A stretch of 64,000 nt of DNA from Mesorhizobium sp. M1E.F.Ca.ET.045.02.1.1 (lineage in GTDB: Bacteria; Pseudomonadota; Alphaproteobacteria; Rhizobiales; Rhizobiaceae): assembly GCF_003952485.1 (NCBI RefSeq), contig NZ_CP034447.1:3672501-3736500 (forward strand), written 5' to 3'. This document shows, in pieces, positions 18,601 to 25,459 of this stretch. Within the stretch, counting starts at the first letter, position 1. The number at the start of each line of letters is the position of its first letter. Made by a program: the position numbers and the translations under genes. A model generated the notes under the pieces. That model ran no database searches and was not told the DNA's origin. It saw only the letters and a program-made list of their open reading frames with translations.

Positions 18601-19773
18601 CGCCGGCCCGATCTGTCCGGCCGCGACGCTGTCGGTGTCGGCGACCGCCGTCGGCACGTCGTCGATGATGGCGACGGCAAAGGTGGTGCTGGCCGTATCG
18701 CCGTCGGAATCCGTGACGGTGATGCTGAAATTGTCCGGGACCGTGTCGTTGGGATCATACCCGTCCGTATGTTCGGGATGGGTGACCGATTCAGTCACCG
18801 TGTAGTTGTATTCGACGACGCCGGTGTTCGGATCGAAGGAGACGATCGTGATGTAGCCGAACTGGCCCTGGATCTGCTGGCCGGTGCCGGTGACGGTGAC
18901 GCCGTTGATGACGATCGATCCGATGCCATCCGGCGCGTCGATGGTGATCGTTCCGGTGCTGGATGTTTCCGAATTGCTCGGCGCGTCGCTGCCCGGCGAT
19001 TGTGACGGGCCGCCGTTCAAGCCGGTCTCGCTGGCCGCCTCGTCCGGGCTGAGCAATGACGTGGCTACGACTGAAATGCCTTTGTCGAGAACGGAGGGAA
19101 AGAGCTCACGCCGGTCGAGCAGCCCGAACTGCAATGCGGTCGGCGGCAGCAGCGCGGTCAGGTCGAAGCCGTCGCCGATGCCGCCGGGAGGAACCGAGAA
19201 GTTTCCGCCGGCGCTGCCTGGCGCATTTCCGCCGGCCGAGATCGAGCCGTCGGCGCCGAAGGCGACATCGACATGGCTGGATTCAAGGGCCGCGATCAGG
19301 GCAACGCGCGGCACCTCGACGTCGCCGATGATGAAGGTCGGCACGTTCAGCGCGCCGTCCTTGATGACGATCTCGGATCCGTCGGGCTGCACCAGAACCA
19401 GATTGTGCCCGTCGACCTTGATGTTATCGATCGAGACATTGGCCGGAAGCTTCACGACATTGCCGGCTTCGGCATGATATTCATGCGGGGCATTCGAGGC
19501 CGCGGCATTCGCCGCCGGCGCGTTCCCGGCAGGAGCATTGGCGGCAGGAGCGTCGGCGTCCGCCGCCGGCTTGTCTGCCGCTTGTGCGTTCTGTGCGTTG
19601 CCCGCGCCCTGCGCCGGCGCGCCGTTGCCCACATCGACCGGCACCGGCTCACCCGCGGCCTGGCCGCTGGCGGCCTGGGCGACTTGCACGCCCGCCGTGA
19701 CCGGATGTTCGCCAACAGTCGAGTGCTCGTCCCGGGAATCGGAAACGGCGTCGAATTCGATACTGGTCGTCAT
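12673..19773 (-). CDS. giant RTX/VCBS-type adhesin exported by type I secretion
   Basis: A 2366-residue acidic repeat protein. Residues about 1-100 are Ala/Pro/Asn-rich and probably disordered, followed by a conserved-looking segment to about 190. The bulk consists of cadherin-like VCBS/T1SS-143-type repeats, many ending in TDGDGDT or related Ca-binding loops. Two related blocks of about 275 residues (about 640-1190) are followed by four nearly identical 153-residue units (about 1190-1802). The C-terminus has RTX nonapeptides of the GGxGxD type (about 2210-2272) and a 94-residue T1SS secretion signal region. It is inferred to be a cell-surface or released adhesin for attachment and biofilm. 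A LapG-like protease and a T1SS operon lie directly upstream. Confidence 0.9.
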   Translation of the reverse strand: MTTSIEFDAVSDSRDEHSTVGEHPVTAGVQVAQAASGQAAGEPVPVDVGNGAPAQGAGNAQNAQAADKPAADADAPAANAPAGNAPAANAAASNAPHEYHAEAGNVVKLPANVSIDNIKVDGHNLVLVQPDGSEIVIKDGALNVPTFIIGDVEVPRVALIAALESSHVDVAFGADGSISAGGNAPGSAGGNFSVPPGGIGDGFDLTALLPPTALQFGLLDRRELFPSVLDKGISVVATSLLSPDEAASETGLNGGPSQSPGSDAPSNSETSSTGTITIDAPDGIGSIVINGVTVTGTGQQIQGQFGYITIVSFDPNTGVVEYNYTVTESVTHPEHTDGYDPNDTVPDNFSITVTDSDGDTASTTFAVAIIDDVPTAVADTDSVAAGQIGPATGNVLVGGTDAGDANTTDGVADTQGADGATVVGVVKGTTNADLDDTSTLGVQIQGAYGKLTLHADGSYTYVRDANTPGGVNDVFTYTIKDGDGDTSHTTLTISIGNSTPEITDLTPEANGGDVTVNEDDLLASRGSGESAGSDTSKESTTQGGTFTIHSPDGIASLNIGGHDFITNGVFTAGSFTTALGNTLEVTAYNAATGEVSYTYTLNDNEAHATGQDTNSLFENFDVTLTDLDGQSASSTLSVDIVDDVPTASAEASQNVAEGATITGTLDFVAGADGATVTHIDGTLLVFGQDGYSQAIDIGDGFIKVKADGSYSFTADNPVIGTGAASATYTVTDGDGDTSTAGLSFVVTDANHPTTGTTAASVDDDGLVGGNPASTIDDINANIGDADGPASSEASFSGTLGGSVGGDGAGANGFSFAGLNGTAGTVGQENVTYGWDSGTNTLTATTTSGDRIGTALFTVHVTDPATGAYTVTLLDNVLHAGGPNDENAVDPTTSLTYTITDADNSSTTGTLTITFDDDAPTASAEAPQNVAEGGTITGTLDFVAGADGATVTHIDGTLLVFGQDGYSQSIDIGDGFIKIKADGSYSFTADSSVAGTGAASATYTVTDGDGDTATAGISFVVTDANTPTSGSAAATVDDDGLAGANAASTTGDIDANAGEVPLSASEAIYNGTLGGSLGGDGAGTNGFSFATLDGTSGTVGQENVAYSWDSGTNTLTATTTSGDRIGTALFIVHVTDPATGAYTVTLLDNVLQAQGPNNENNATVNLGYVITDADGSTAPGTLTITFNDDAPTISAPGASASLTVDETNLAVNDTQAFASAFTSSYGADGPGTITYALGFNAGATGLVDTATNQAVVLSLENGQVVGRAGVGGPIVFTVSTDASGNVTLDQQRAVVHPTSNPNEPVSLSADNLVTLTATITDKDGDSSSATLNIGQNLTFLDDGPSISAPGASASLTVDETNLAVNDTQAFASAFTSSYGADGPGTITYALGFNAGATGLVDTATNQAVVLSLENGQVVGRAGVGGPIVFTVSTDASGNVTLDQQRAVVHPTSNPNEPVSLSADNLVTLTATITDKDGDSSSATLNIGQNLTFLDDGPSISAPGASASLTVDETNLAVNDTQAFASAFTSSYGADGPGTITYALGFNAGATGLVDTATNQAVVLSLENGQVVGRAGVGGPIVFTVSTDASGNVTLDQQRAVVHPTSNPNELVSLSADNLVTLTATITDKDGDSSSATLNIGQNLTFLDDGPSISAPGTSASLTVDETNLAVNDTQAFASAFTSSYGADGPGTITYALGFNAGATGLVDTATNQAVVLSLENGQVVGRAGVGGPIVFTVSTDASGNVTLDQQRAVVHPTSNPNEPVSLSADNLVTLTATITDKDGDSSSATLNIGQNLTFLDDGPTVLDKTDLYFANSGTVSGTGVFDYSVGADAHTTYSSLNSDFAAITLAGTVAGNAISSPTVTWASETATTAVFNVSFDYLTGGVSTHETGTLTFDKVAGTYTVDLADPISAVTISTVSNSSSITGYQPGSSTIDNTQPEVAVAQVNANLFIQFTGYSEPGSGTGNDNLQAGSIDGNPLTFVNGEFITQASSYVSISGTANGVAGDTMGKGEVIDMDFFTTNPTGFTNQIPDAQVSSMFLKFDGIGNTEDFIVILKLYDPTTNLYTTKAMYVENADIFKGPGSGPGAYSSVSLDNNDGLLIIESNDYNTAGQHYVLVGAQITPTDEGITGTAINLNGAIGAGGASTTFQNLSSDTNDLGFKISDIGLVSTTTTAQNADLTFNVTVKDADGDTSTAQQLDVHVVNGVTYTGTADAETMQGTANDDILNGNGGDDILQGFAGADTLNGGDGNDLLIGGLGHDTLTGGAGADTFKLDHLELSIKDLITDYNGADGDKIDLTALFQTGGASVTDFVKYDAGTGALSVDTDGAGAGATFVEVATLTPHPAAGTINILYDDGIHAQPQTTTV
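14369..16204 (-). repeat. four tandem 459-bp repeats inside the RTX adhesin gene
   Basis: Units start at 14369, 14828, 15287 and 15746 and each encodes 153 residues. They differ by only a few bases; one visible amino-acid change is Pro to Leu (NPNEP versus NPNEL) in the unit 14828-15286. Whole-codon unit length keeps the frame when copy number changes. Such identity points to recent amplification or gene conversion. Confidence 0.95.
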
Positions 19774-20097
19774 AGCTCAAGCCCCCTTCGGCATTTCCCG
19801 GAAAGAGACATGCGAGGCTCGATCTTTGCAACAGACCTTCAACCTATTTCATATACTTGAATATGTAGAGATCTGCATTTTTTACACTTGGTAAATCGGC
19901 AACATATATCCAATTATGTGTCCGGGGAAGCGACGCGCAGACGACTTCGTGGCATGACTCCGGTTTGGTAAACTAAGGTATAAATTTGAATAAAATTTGA
20001 CAGAAAACAGAATAGATTGATTCGCGGAAACTTACCCACCTTCCTTTCCGATAATTTGAGACAAGATTGCTAGCGTCCACAGTCAAAGGTGGGCGTC
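19774..20097. promoter_or_regulatory. divergent region between RTX adhesin and LapG-like protease
   Basis: 324 bp, clearly more AT-rich than the flanking genes, with no credible gene. It should contain both promoters. An 8-bp direct repeat TTGGTAAA occurs at 19888 and 19965 (77 bp apart). The adhesin start is preceded by AAGGGGG and the protease start by AAAGGTGG. No known operator was recognised. Confidence 0.6.
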
Positions 20098-21090
20098 ATG
20101 AAAATACAAAAAGCTGCCCAGGGGGCATCGGGGATCAAGGTTCTGCTGCTGGCTATCGGCCTGGCCTGCGTGGCGAATCCATCATCCGCCAGCGCGGTTT
20201 CCGTGGCAAATCCGACCTCACAAACGGTGCCTGCGCCGGTCCTTCTCGGCGGCGTTTCGCTGGCAAGGCTGCAGCCCTGGCAGCCTGCCGCCGCCTACCG
20301 GATAACCGGCGTCATCAGCGCCTACGGACCGCTTGCAGCCTACCCGGCGACGAGTTCCGCGAAGGCCGAGGCCGCTCCTGGCATCGACCCGATCCAGGTT
20401 GACCCTATCCAGACCGGGGCGATCATCCCCGGCGTGTTCGGGTCGGTCGCCTTGTCCATGCACAACTTCCCGGTCGCCGCGCGCTGGGCGCCTGTCTACA
20501 AGGCGATCGTCGACTGCACGCCGGGCAGCGCCTGCGACCGCGAGAACGCGGCTTTTGCCGTGATCGTCGACATTGCCGGCAACAAGGGCTTCCGCGACAA
20601 GCTGGCCTTCGTCAACAGCAGCGTCAACAGGCTGATCGCCTATCGCAAGGACAGCGCCGTCTACGGCAAGCTCGACTATTGGGCAAAACCGTCGGAGATC
20701 CTCGAGCATCGCGCCGGTGACTGCGAGGATTTCGCCATACTGAAGATGGCGGCGCTGTTGCGCGCCGGGATCCCGGCGCAAAGCATGTCGCTCGTAGTGC
20801 TCCAGGACCGCCGCCGGAAATTCTTCCACGCCGTGCTGTCGGTGAGCACGGGAAGCGGCACCTTCATCCTGGACAGCCTCGGCAACAACGTGGCGATGGA
20901 CAGAGATCTTCCCGACTACGTCCCGCTCTATTCCTTCAGCACCGATCGCGCCTGGATCCACGGATCGAAGTCCGGCGCGCAGATCGCCGACGTCGCCGGC
21001 GGTTTCGCGACGGTGGCTCCCGGCGAAGGCTCTGCGCCTGAGGTGACTGCCACCCAGGGCGGAGCGAAGACCCTGGGATGGGACGACTAA
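20098..21090 (+). CDS. LapG-like periplasmic transglutaminase-like cysteine protease (BTLCP)
   Basis: A 330-residue secreted protein with a signal peptide (KVLLLAIGLACVANPSSASA). The C-terminal half is a bacterial transglutaminase-like cysteine peptidase: candidate triad Cys209 (RAGDCEDFA), His244 (KFFHAVLSV) and Asp259 (FILDSLGNN), in the order and spacing of the family. In Pseudomonas LapG cuts the N-terminus of the giant adhesin LapA and releases it from the surface under c-di-GMP control through LapD. Its position between the RTX adhesin and the T1SS operon supports this role here. The ATG at 20098 follows AAAGGTGG. No LapD-like gene is in the window. Confidence 0.85.
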   Translation: MKIQKAAQGASGIKVLLLAIGLACVANPSSASAVSVANPTSQTVPAPVLLGGVSLARLQPWQPAAAYRITGVISAYGPLAAYPATSSAKAEAAPGIDPIQVDPIQTGAIIPGVFGSVALSMHNFPVAARWAPVYKAIVDCTPGSACDRENAAFAVIVDIAGNKGFRDKLAFVNSSVNRLIAYRKDSAVYGKLDYWAKPSEILEHRAGDCEDFAILKMAALLRAGIPAQSMSLVVLQDRRRKFFHAVLSVSTGSGTFILDSLGNNVAMDRDLPDYVPLYSFSTDRAWIHGSKSGAQIADVAGGFATVAPGEGSAPEVTATQGGAKTLGWDD

Positions 21091-21118
21091 GAAGGTACTG
21101 TGGCGCCGCGTTCCTTCA

Positions 21119-21277
21119 CACCCCCCTCTGGCCTGCCGGCCATCTCCCCCGCAAGGGGGGAGATCGGACGTCACCGCGGCTTTCGCTAATCACCTACGTT
21201 GGAGGAAGAATGCCGTCGACGAAGCTACCAATCTCCCCCCCTTGCGGGGGAGATGTCCGGCAGGACAGAGGGGGGTG
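21119..21277. repeat. rhizobial palindromic intergenic element
   Basis: Two arms of about 49 bp (21119-21167 and 21228-21277) are near-perfect reverse complements and flank about 60 bp of unrelated sequence. Each arm also folds by itself (ATCTCCCCC-GCAA-GGGGGGAGAT). Elements with this CCCCTCTG-CCTGCCGG-CATCTCCCCC sequence are, to my knowledge, abundant between genes in Mesorhizobium. It could act as a bidirectional terminator for the converging genes. Confidence 0.8.
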
Positions 21278-21358
21278 CTGTCCCGCCAACGTTGCGGATT
21301 TCTGCGCTGCAGCGGCGCATTCGACGTGTCGGCGCAAGCGCTGTCCGGCCCGTCAAAC

Positions 21359-22000
21359 CTACCCGTTGAAGACGAACGCCATCAAAAGCTCCGGCTCGGC
21401 CACCGGCGCGCGCACCGCGCTGAGCTGGCCGCGGTAGCGGCGCTCGCCGGCGCCGATGACGAAGCCGGTGGTCACCGGGGTGTCGCCATTCGCGTCCAGC
21501 CGGGCGAAGACGTCGGTGACGTTCAGGTCCAGCGCCAGCTTGAGGTCCTGCCTGCCGTCGTCGCCCGATGCGCTCGGCAACTGACGCCTGACCAATTGCT
21601 GGAACGCCGTATTGAACGCCAGGATCTTCTTCGACGACGACAGCGCGAAGGCGGGCGAGGGGCAGGCGACCAGGATCGCGTTGATCGTCCGGATCGAGGC
21701 GAGCTTGCGCAACTCCATGCTTTCCTCAGCGAGGCCGCGCATGCATGCGACCCGGATCGCCGAGGTGAGATTGCCTTGGTCGGGATGATTTTCGGCGATC
21801 TCCTCGACCAGCATGCCGATCGTGCATTTGCGGCTTTCGGCCATCTGCTTCAGCGAGACCCAGAAGGCACGCTCCAGCCGGATGCCGCGGCGCACGCCGC
21901 CGCGCGCCACGACCCGGAACTCCGGGCCGAAATCCTCGGCCGCGAGCGACGGCAGCAGCCGTTCGCGCGAAGTATCGGGGCGGGCGGCGCTATCGTTCAC
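21359..22000 (-). CDS. ribbon-helix-helix protein with PAS-like C-terminal domain
   Basis: A 213-residue cytoplasmic protein. Residues about 35-95 match the RHH_4-type ribbon-helix-helix (GIRLERAFWVSLKQMAESR, then TIGMLVEEIAEN), a small DNA-binding fold. Residues about 105-210 look like a degenerate PAS domain (ILVACPSPAFALSSSKKILAFN). The start is GTG at 22000: GGAGG lies 7 nt upstream and the gene overlaps the HlyD-like stop by 11 bp, so it is the fourth gene of the T1SS operon. It may regulate the adhesin or its export; neither target nor ligand is known. Confidence 0.78.
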   Translation of the reverse strand: MNDSAARPDTSRERLLPSLAAEDFGPEFRVVARGGVRRGIRLERAFWVSLKQMAESRKCTIGMLVEEIAENHPDQGNLTSAIRVACMRGLAEESMELRKLASIRTINAILVACPSPAFALSSSKKILAFNTAFQQLVRRQLPSASGDDGRQDLKLALDLNVTDVFARLDANGDTPVTTGFVIGAGERRYRGQLSAVRAPVAEPELLMAFVFNG

Positions 22001-23279
22001 TCATCGCCTCCTGACGCGCCTTGTTGATGGGCTTCAAAAGGTAGTTGAGGATCGTCTTGCGACCGGTCTTGATATCGACCGAGCAGATCATACCGGGGAT
22101 GATCGAGTAGGTCTTGCCGTTCCTTTGCAGCGTGGATTTCTCGGTCGCGACGCGCACCTGATAGTAAGGTTCGCCCGTCTTCTGGTCGACCAGGCTGTCG
22201 GCGGTGATTGTCGAAACCTTGCCTTCGATGCCGCCGAAGATCGAAAAGTCGTAGGCCGTGACCTTGATCAGCGCGTCCTGGTCCGGCTGGATGAAAGCGA
22301 CGTCGCGCGGCGAGACCCGCGCCTCGACCAGGAGGGTTTCGGAGGTCGGCACAATGCCCGCCACCACCGCGCCGGGCTGCACGAAGGAGCCGAGCGTGTT
22401 GACGTCGAGCGTGTTGACGATGCCGTCGACGGGCGAGCGTATGTCGGTCCTTGCCACCTTGTCGGTGGCGCCGCGGATGGTTTCGTCCACCACAGAAAGG
22501 TCGGCCAGCGCCTGCGTCAGGTCGCTCAGCGCCTCCTGCTGGAGCTGCAGGCCGAGTTCATTGACCTGGAGCTGCGCCTCGGTGATTGCCGCCTGCGTCT
22601 TCTTGATGGTCTCGCCCGCGAGGTTGAGCTGCCCATGCAGGTCGGTCTGCTCGCGCTCGACGCGGATCTGCTCGGTCTTGGCCATCAGCCCTTTCTTGAC
22701 CATGGACTCCACCAGTGCCGTTTCCTGGTCGCTGACGGCCAGGCTCTTGGACAGCCGATCGGAATTGGCGGTTGCCTCGTCGAGCTCCTTCTCGCGCTGA
22801 TCGAGGCGCGACTTGAGCACCGACAGCTTCACCTCGAAGTTGTCGCGGCGCGCCACGAGCAGCTTCTGTTCATTGTCGCAGATTTCCGGCGCAACCTTCT
22901 GGATTTCCGCCGGGCAGGGAAACGATCCCTCGACATTGCCGCTCTGCTCATACTTCAGCCGCGCGATGCGCGCCTGCAGCGCCCGCGCCTTGGCCTGCTC
23001 CTCGCCGAGGCTCGAGGTGTTCCCGGAGTTGTCGAGCCGGATGATCAGGTCGTTCTTCTTCACGGTCTGGCCGATCTTCACGGCGATCTCCTGGACGACG
23101 CCGGCCTCGCTCGCCTGGATGATCTGCGTCTTGGAGGCGGGAATGACCTTGCCGTCGCCGCGCGCGATCTCGTCGACCTCGGCAAAGGATGCCCAGGCGG
23201 TGAAGGCCACGAACAAGGCCCCTATGATGTAGACGGACGCCGATGCGAACAGCGGCGGCCGATCTTCCCTTGCAAACAT
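21990..23279 (-). CDS. HlyD-family type I secretion periplasmic adaptor
   Basis: A 429-residue membrane fusion protein. One N-terminal transmembrane helix (about 12-32, ASVYIIGALFVAFTAWASF), a biotinyl-lipoyl-like half (GDGKVIPASKTQIIQASEAG), a long coiled coil (about 90-280), the second lipoyl half (about 285-310, RSPVDGIVNTLDVNTLG) and a beta-barrel with the HlyD C-terminal signature region (PGMICSVDIKTGRKTILNYLL). It links the ABC exporter to the outer-membrane TolC-like channel. The ATG at 23279 is 17 nt after the exporter stop. An open frame continues far upstream through the exporter gene but is an out-of-frame shadow there. Confidence 0.93.
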   Translation of the reverse strand: MFAREDRPPLFASASVYIIGALFVAFTAWASFAEVDEIARGDGKVIPASKTQIIQASEAGVVQEIAVKIGQTVKKNDLIIRLDNSGNTSSLGEEQAKARALQARIARLKYEQSGNVEGSFPCPAEIQKVAPEICDNEQKLLVARRDNFEVKLSVLKSRLDQREKELDEATANSDRLSKSLAVSDQETALVESMVKKGLMAKTEQIRVEREQTDLHGQLNLAGETIKKTQAAITEAQLQVNELGLQLQQEALSDLTQALADLSVVDETIRGATDKVARTDIRSPVDGIVNTLDVNTLGSFVQPGAVVAGIVPTSETLLVEARVSPRDVAFIQPDQDALIKVTAYDFSIFGGIEGKVSTITADSLVDQKTGEPYYQVRVATEKSTLQRNGKTYSIIPGMICSVDIKTGRKTILNYLLKPINKARQEAMSER

Positions 23280-23296
23280 TCCCCAACGTGCCCCGG

Positions 23297-25429
23297 TCAG
23301 GCATTCGCCTTTTGCAATGCCTGGATGACTTGTTCCTTCGCTCCGTCCGCGACCACGCGGCCCTGCTCGATGACGATGAGGCGGTCGACCAGCTCCAGCA
23401 TGCTGTAGCGATGGGTCGACACGATCAGCGTCGTGTTGCGGTCGAATGCGACCTTGAGCTGCTTGATCAACTGCCGTTCCGAGGCGAGATCCATCGAACC
23501 CGACGGCTCGTCCAGGAAGACGATCTTCGGCTTGGTCAGCAGCAACCGCGCGATCGCCACCGCCTGCCGCTGGCCGCCCGACAGATTGGTGCCCCGCTCG
23601 CCGACATTCATGTCGTAGCCGCGCGGATGGCGCGAGACGAAGTCGTCGACGCCCGCGGCCTTCGCGGCGGCGATGATCTCCTCGTCGGTCGCTTCCGGAG
23701 CGGCCATCAAAAGGTTTTCCTTGACCGTGCCCGAAAACAGGTCGCCGGCCTGCGCGACGATGCCCACTGCGGCGCGCACCTCGGACGGGTGATATTGGCG
23801 CATGTCGATGCCGTCGATGAGCAGCTCTCCGGAGGTCGGCAGGAAGAGCCGGCCGACCAGACGGCCCATCGTCGTCTTGCCGGAGCCGATGCGGCCGATG
23901 ATGCCGATCCGCTCGCCGGGCCTGACCGCGATGTTCAACCCGCTCAGGACCTCGTTTTCGGTGCCTGGATAGGCGAAGCCGACATTCTTGAAGACGAGCG
24001 CGCCGCTGCGGATCGGCCGGTTGACGAAGCCGACCGTGTCGGGCCGGTCCTCCGGCTGCGACATGATCGTGTTGATGATCCTGAGCGACAGCATGGCCTG
24101 ACGGAAGCGGGAGAGCGTGATGGCGATCTGGCCGAGCGGCGCGACCGCGCGGCCGGCCAGCATGACCGTGCCGATGATCGCGCCCGTCGAGACCTGGCCT
24201 TCCGAGAAGGCATAGGCGCCGGCAACCACCAGCGCGACGGTCACGAATTGCTGGATTGCGCCGGTGACATTGCCGGCGGCGGCCGAAAGCTCCTTGATCT
24301 TTTCCGACGTGTTGGCCGCGTTCTTCGAATGCTCGCCCCATTTGCGCAGCAGGTAGGCCTCGGCGCGCAGCGACTTGATCGTCTCCAGTGTGGAGATGGA
24401 TTCGACTAGGAGCGCCTGGCGCTGCGCTGCCTCGTTCATCGAGGCGGCGACCCGTTTGCCGATACGCCGCTGCGTGACCAGGCCGACGATGATGGAAAAC
24501 AGGAAGGCCAGCGCCGGTATGATCACCAGCCAGCCGCCGATGGCGTAGATGACCAAGAGGAAGACGAAGACGAAAGCCGTGTCGATGAAGACGCTGATGG
24601 TGTTCGAGGTGAAGAACTCGCGCACGAATTCGTATTGCGTGATGCGGTTCGCGTATTCGCCGGTCGACCCGGGCCGCGCCGACAAGGACGAGTTGAGCAC
24701 TTTCTCGAACAGCAGATAGGAAATCCTGAGATCCGCCTTGCGTCCGGCGTAGTCGATGAGCGAGGCGCGGGCCGTCTTCAGCAGCAGATCGAACAGGATG
24801 GCCGCGCCGATCCCGATCGCCAGCACCCAGAGCGTCGACACCGCCTTGTTCGGCAGGATGCGGTCGTAGACGTTCATGGTGAAGATCGGCGAGGCGATCG
24901 CCAGCATGTTGATGAAGATCGCCGACAGCACGACCTTCGAATAGGTGCGCCAGAACGCTCCCATCGTTCCGGTCAGCCAATGGCGCCTTTCGATCCTCGG
25001 CGCCTTGCCCACCGTCATCTCCTCGGCGGTGTTGGCATAGGTGATCGAGAAGGAGGCGCCGCCGCTGATGTAGCTCCCGGCGAGTTCCGATTTGCTGATC
25101 GCGGTTCGTCCGTCTTCCTGCGGAGCCGTCAGATATTGCCCGGTTTCGGTCTCGGCGAGCAGCGCGACCGGCAGTTGGCTGACGCGGAAGACGATGGCCG
25201 GAAGATCGACGCGGCCGCGCCCGAAATCGCGATGGCTGAACTCCCGGACCTCGAGGCCGATTCGCTCGGCGAGGTGCCTGATGTCGTCCGGCTCGATGCG
25301 CGTTTCCGAAATCGGCACCCCGGCAAACAGCACGGTCTCCGCGCTCGGCCGACCGAGATAGGCTGCAATCGCCGAGAAGCAGGCTTTGAAAGCCTCCTTG
25401 GGCGAAACGATGTTGGGTTGCTGGTTCAC
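23297..25429 (-). CDS. type I secretion ABC transporter (LapB/HlyB type)
   Basis: A 710-residue fused permease/ATPase. The first 130 residues form a C39-peptidase-like domain without the catalytic cysteine, as in exporters of RTX proteins that are not leader-cleaved. A six-helix transmembrane domain follows (about 155-440), then the ATPase: Walker A IGRIGSGKTT, signature LSGGQRQAVAIA, Walker B IVFLDEPSGSMD and H-loop VSTHRYS. It presumably exports the RTX adhesin, whose gene is nearby. It starts 30 nt after the TolC-like gene on the same strand. Confidence 0.94.
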   Translation of the reverse strand: MNQQPNIVSPKEAFKACFSAIAAYLGRPSAETVLFAGVPISETRIEPDDIRHLAERIGLEVREFSHRDFGRGRVDLPAIVFRVSQLPVALLAETETGQYLTAPQEDGRTAISKSELAGSYISGGASFSITYANTAEEMTVGKAPRIERRHWLTGTMGAFWRTYSKVVLSAIFINMLAIASPIFTMNVYDRILPNKAVSTLWVLAIGIGAAILFDLLLKTARASLIDYAGRKADLRISYLLFEKVLNSSLSARPGSTGEYANRITQYEFVREFFTSNTISVFIDTAFVFVFLLVIYAIGGWLVIIPALAFLFSIIVGLVTQRRIGKRVAASMNEAAQRQALLVESISTLETIKSLRAEAYLLRKWGEHSKNAANTSEKIKELSAAAGNVTGAIQQFVTVALVVAGAYAFSEGQVSTGAIIGTVMLAGRAVAPLGQIAITLSRFRQAMLSLRIINTIMSQPEDRPDTVGFVNRPIRSGALVFKNVGFAYPGTENEVLSGLNIAVRPGERIGIIGRIGSGKTTMGRLVGRLFLPTSGELLIDGIDMRQYHPSEVRAAVGIVAQAGDLFSGTVKENLLMAAPEATDEEIIAAAKAAGVDDFVSRHPRGYDMNVGERGTNLSGGQRQAVAIARLLLTKPKIVFLDEPSGSMDLASERQLIKQLKVAFDRNTTLIVSTHRYSMLELVDRLIVIEQGRVVADGAKEQVIQALQKANA

Positions 25430-25459
25430 GATCCGCCCCGAAGGACCAGAGATCGATGT

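Noticed and set aside
21119..21277. CRISPR-like repeats
   Set aside because: Only two arms in inverted orientation, no regular spacers; it is a palindromic intergenic element.
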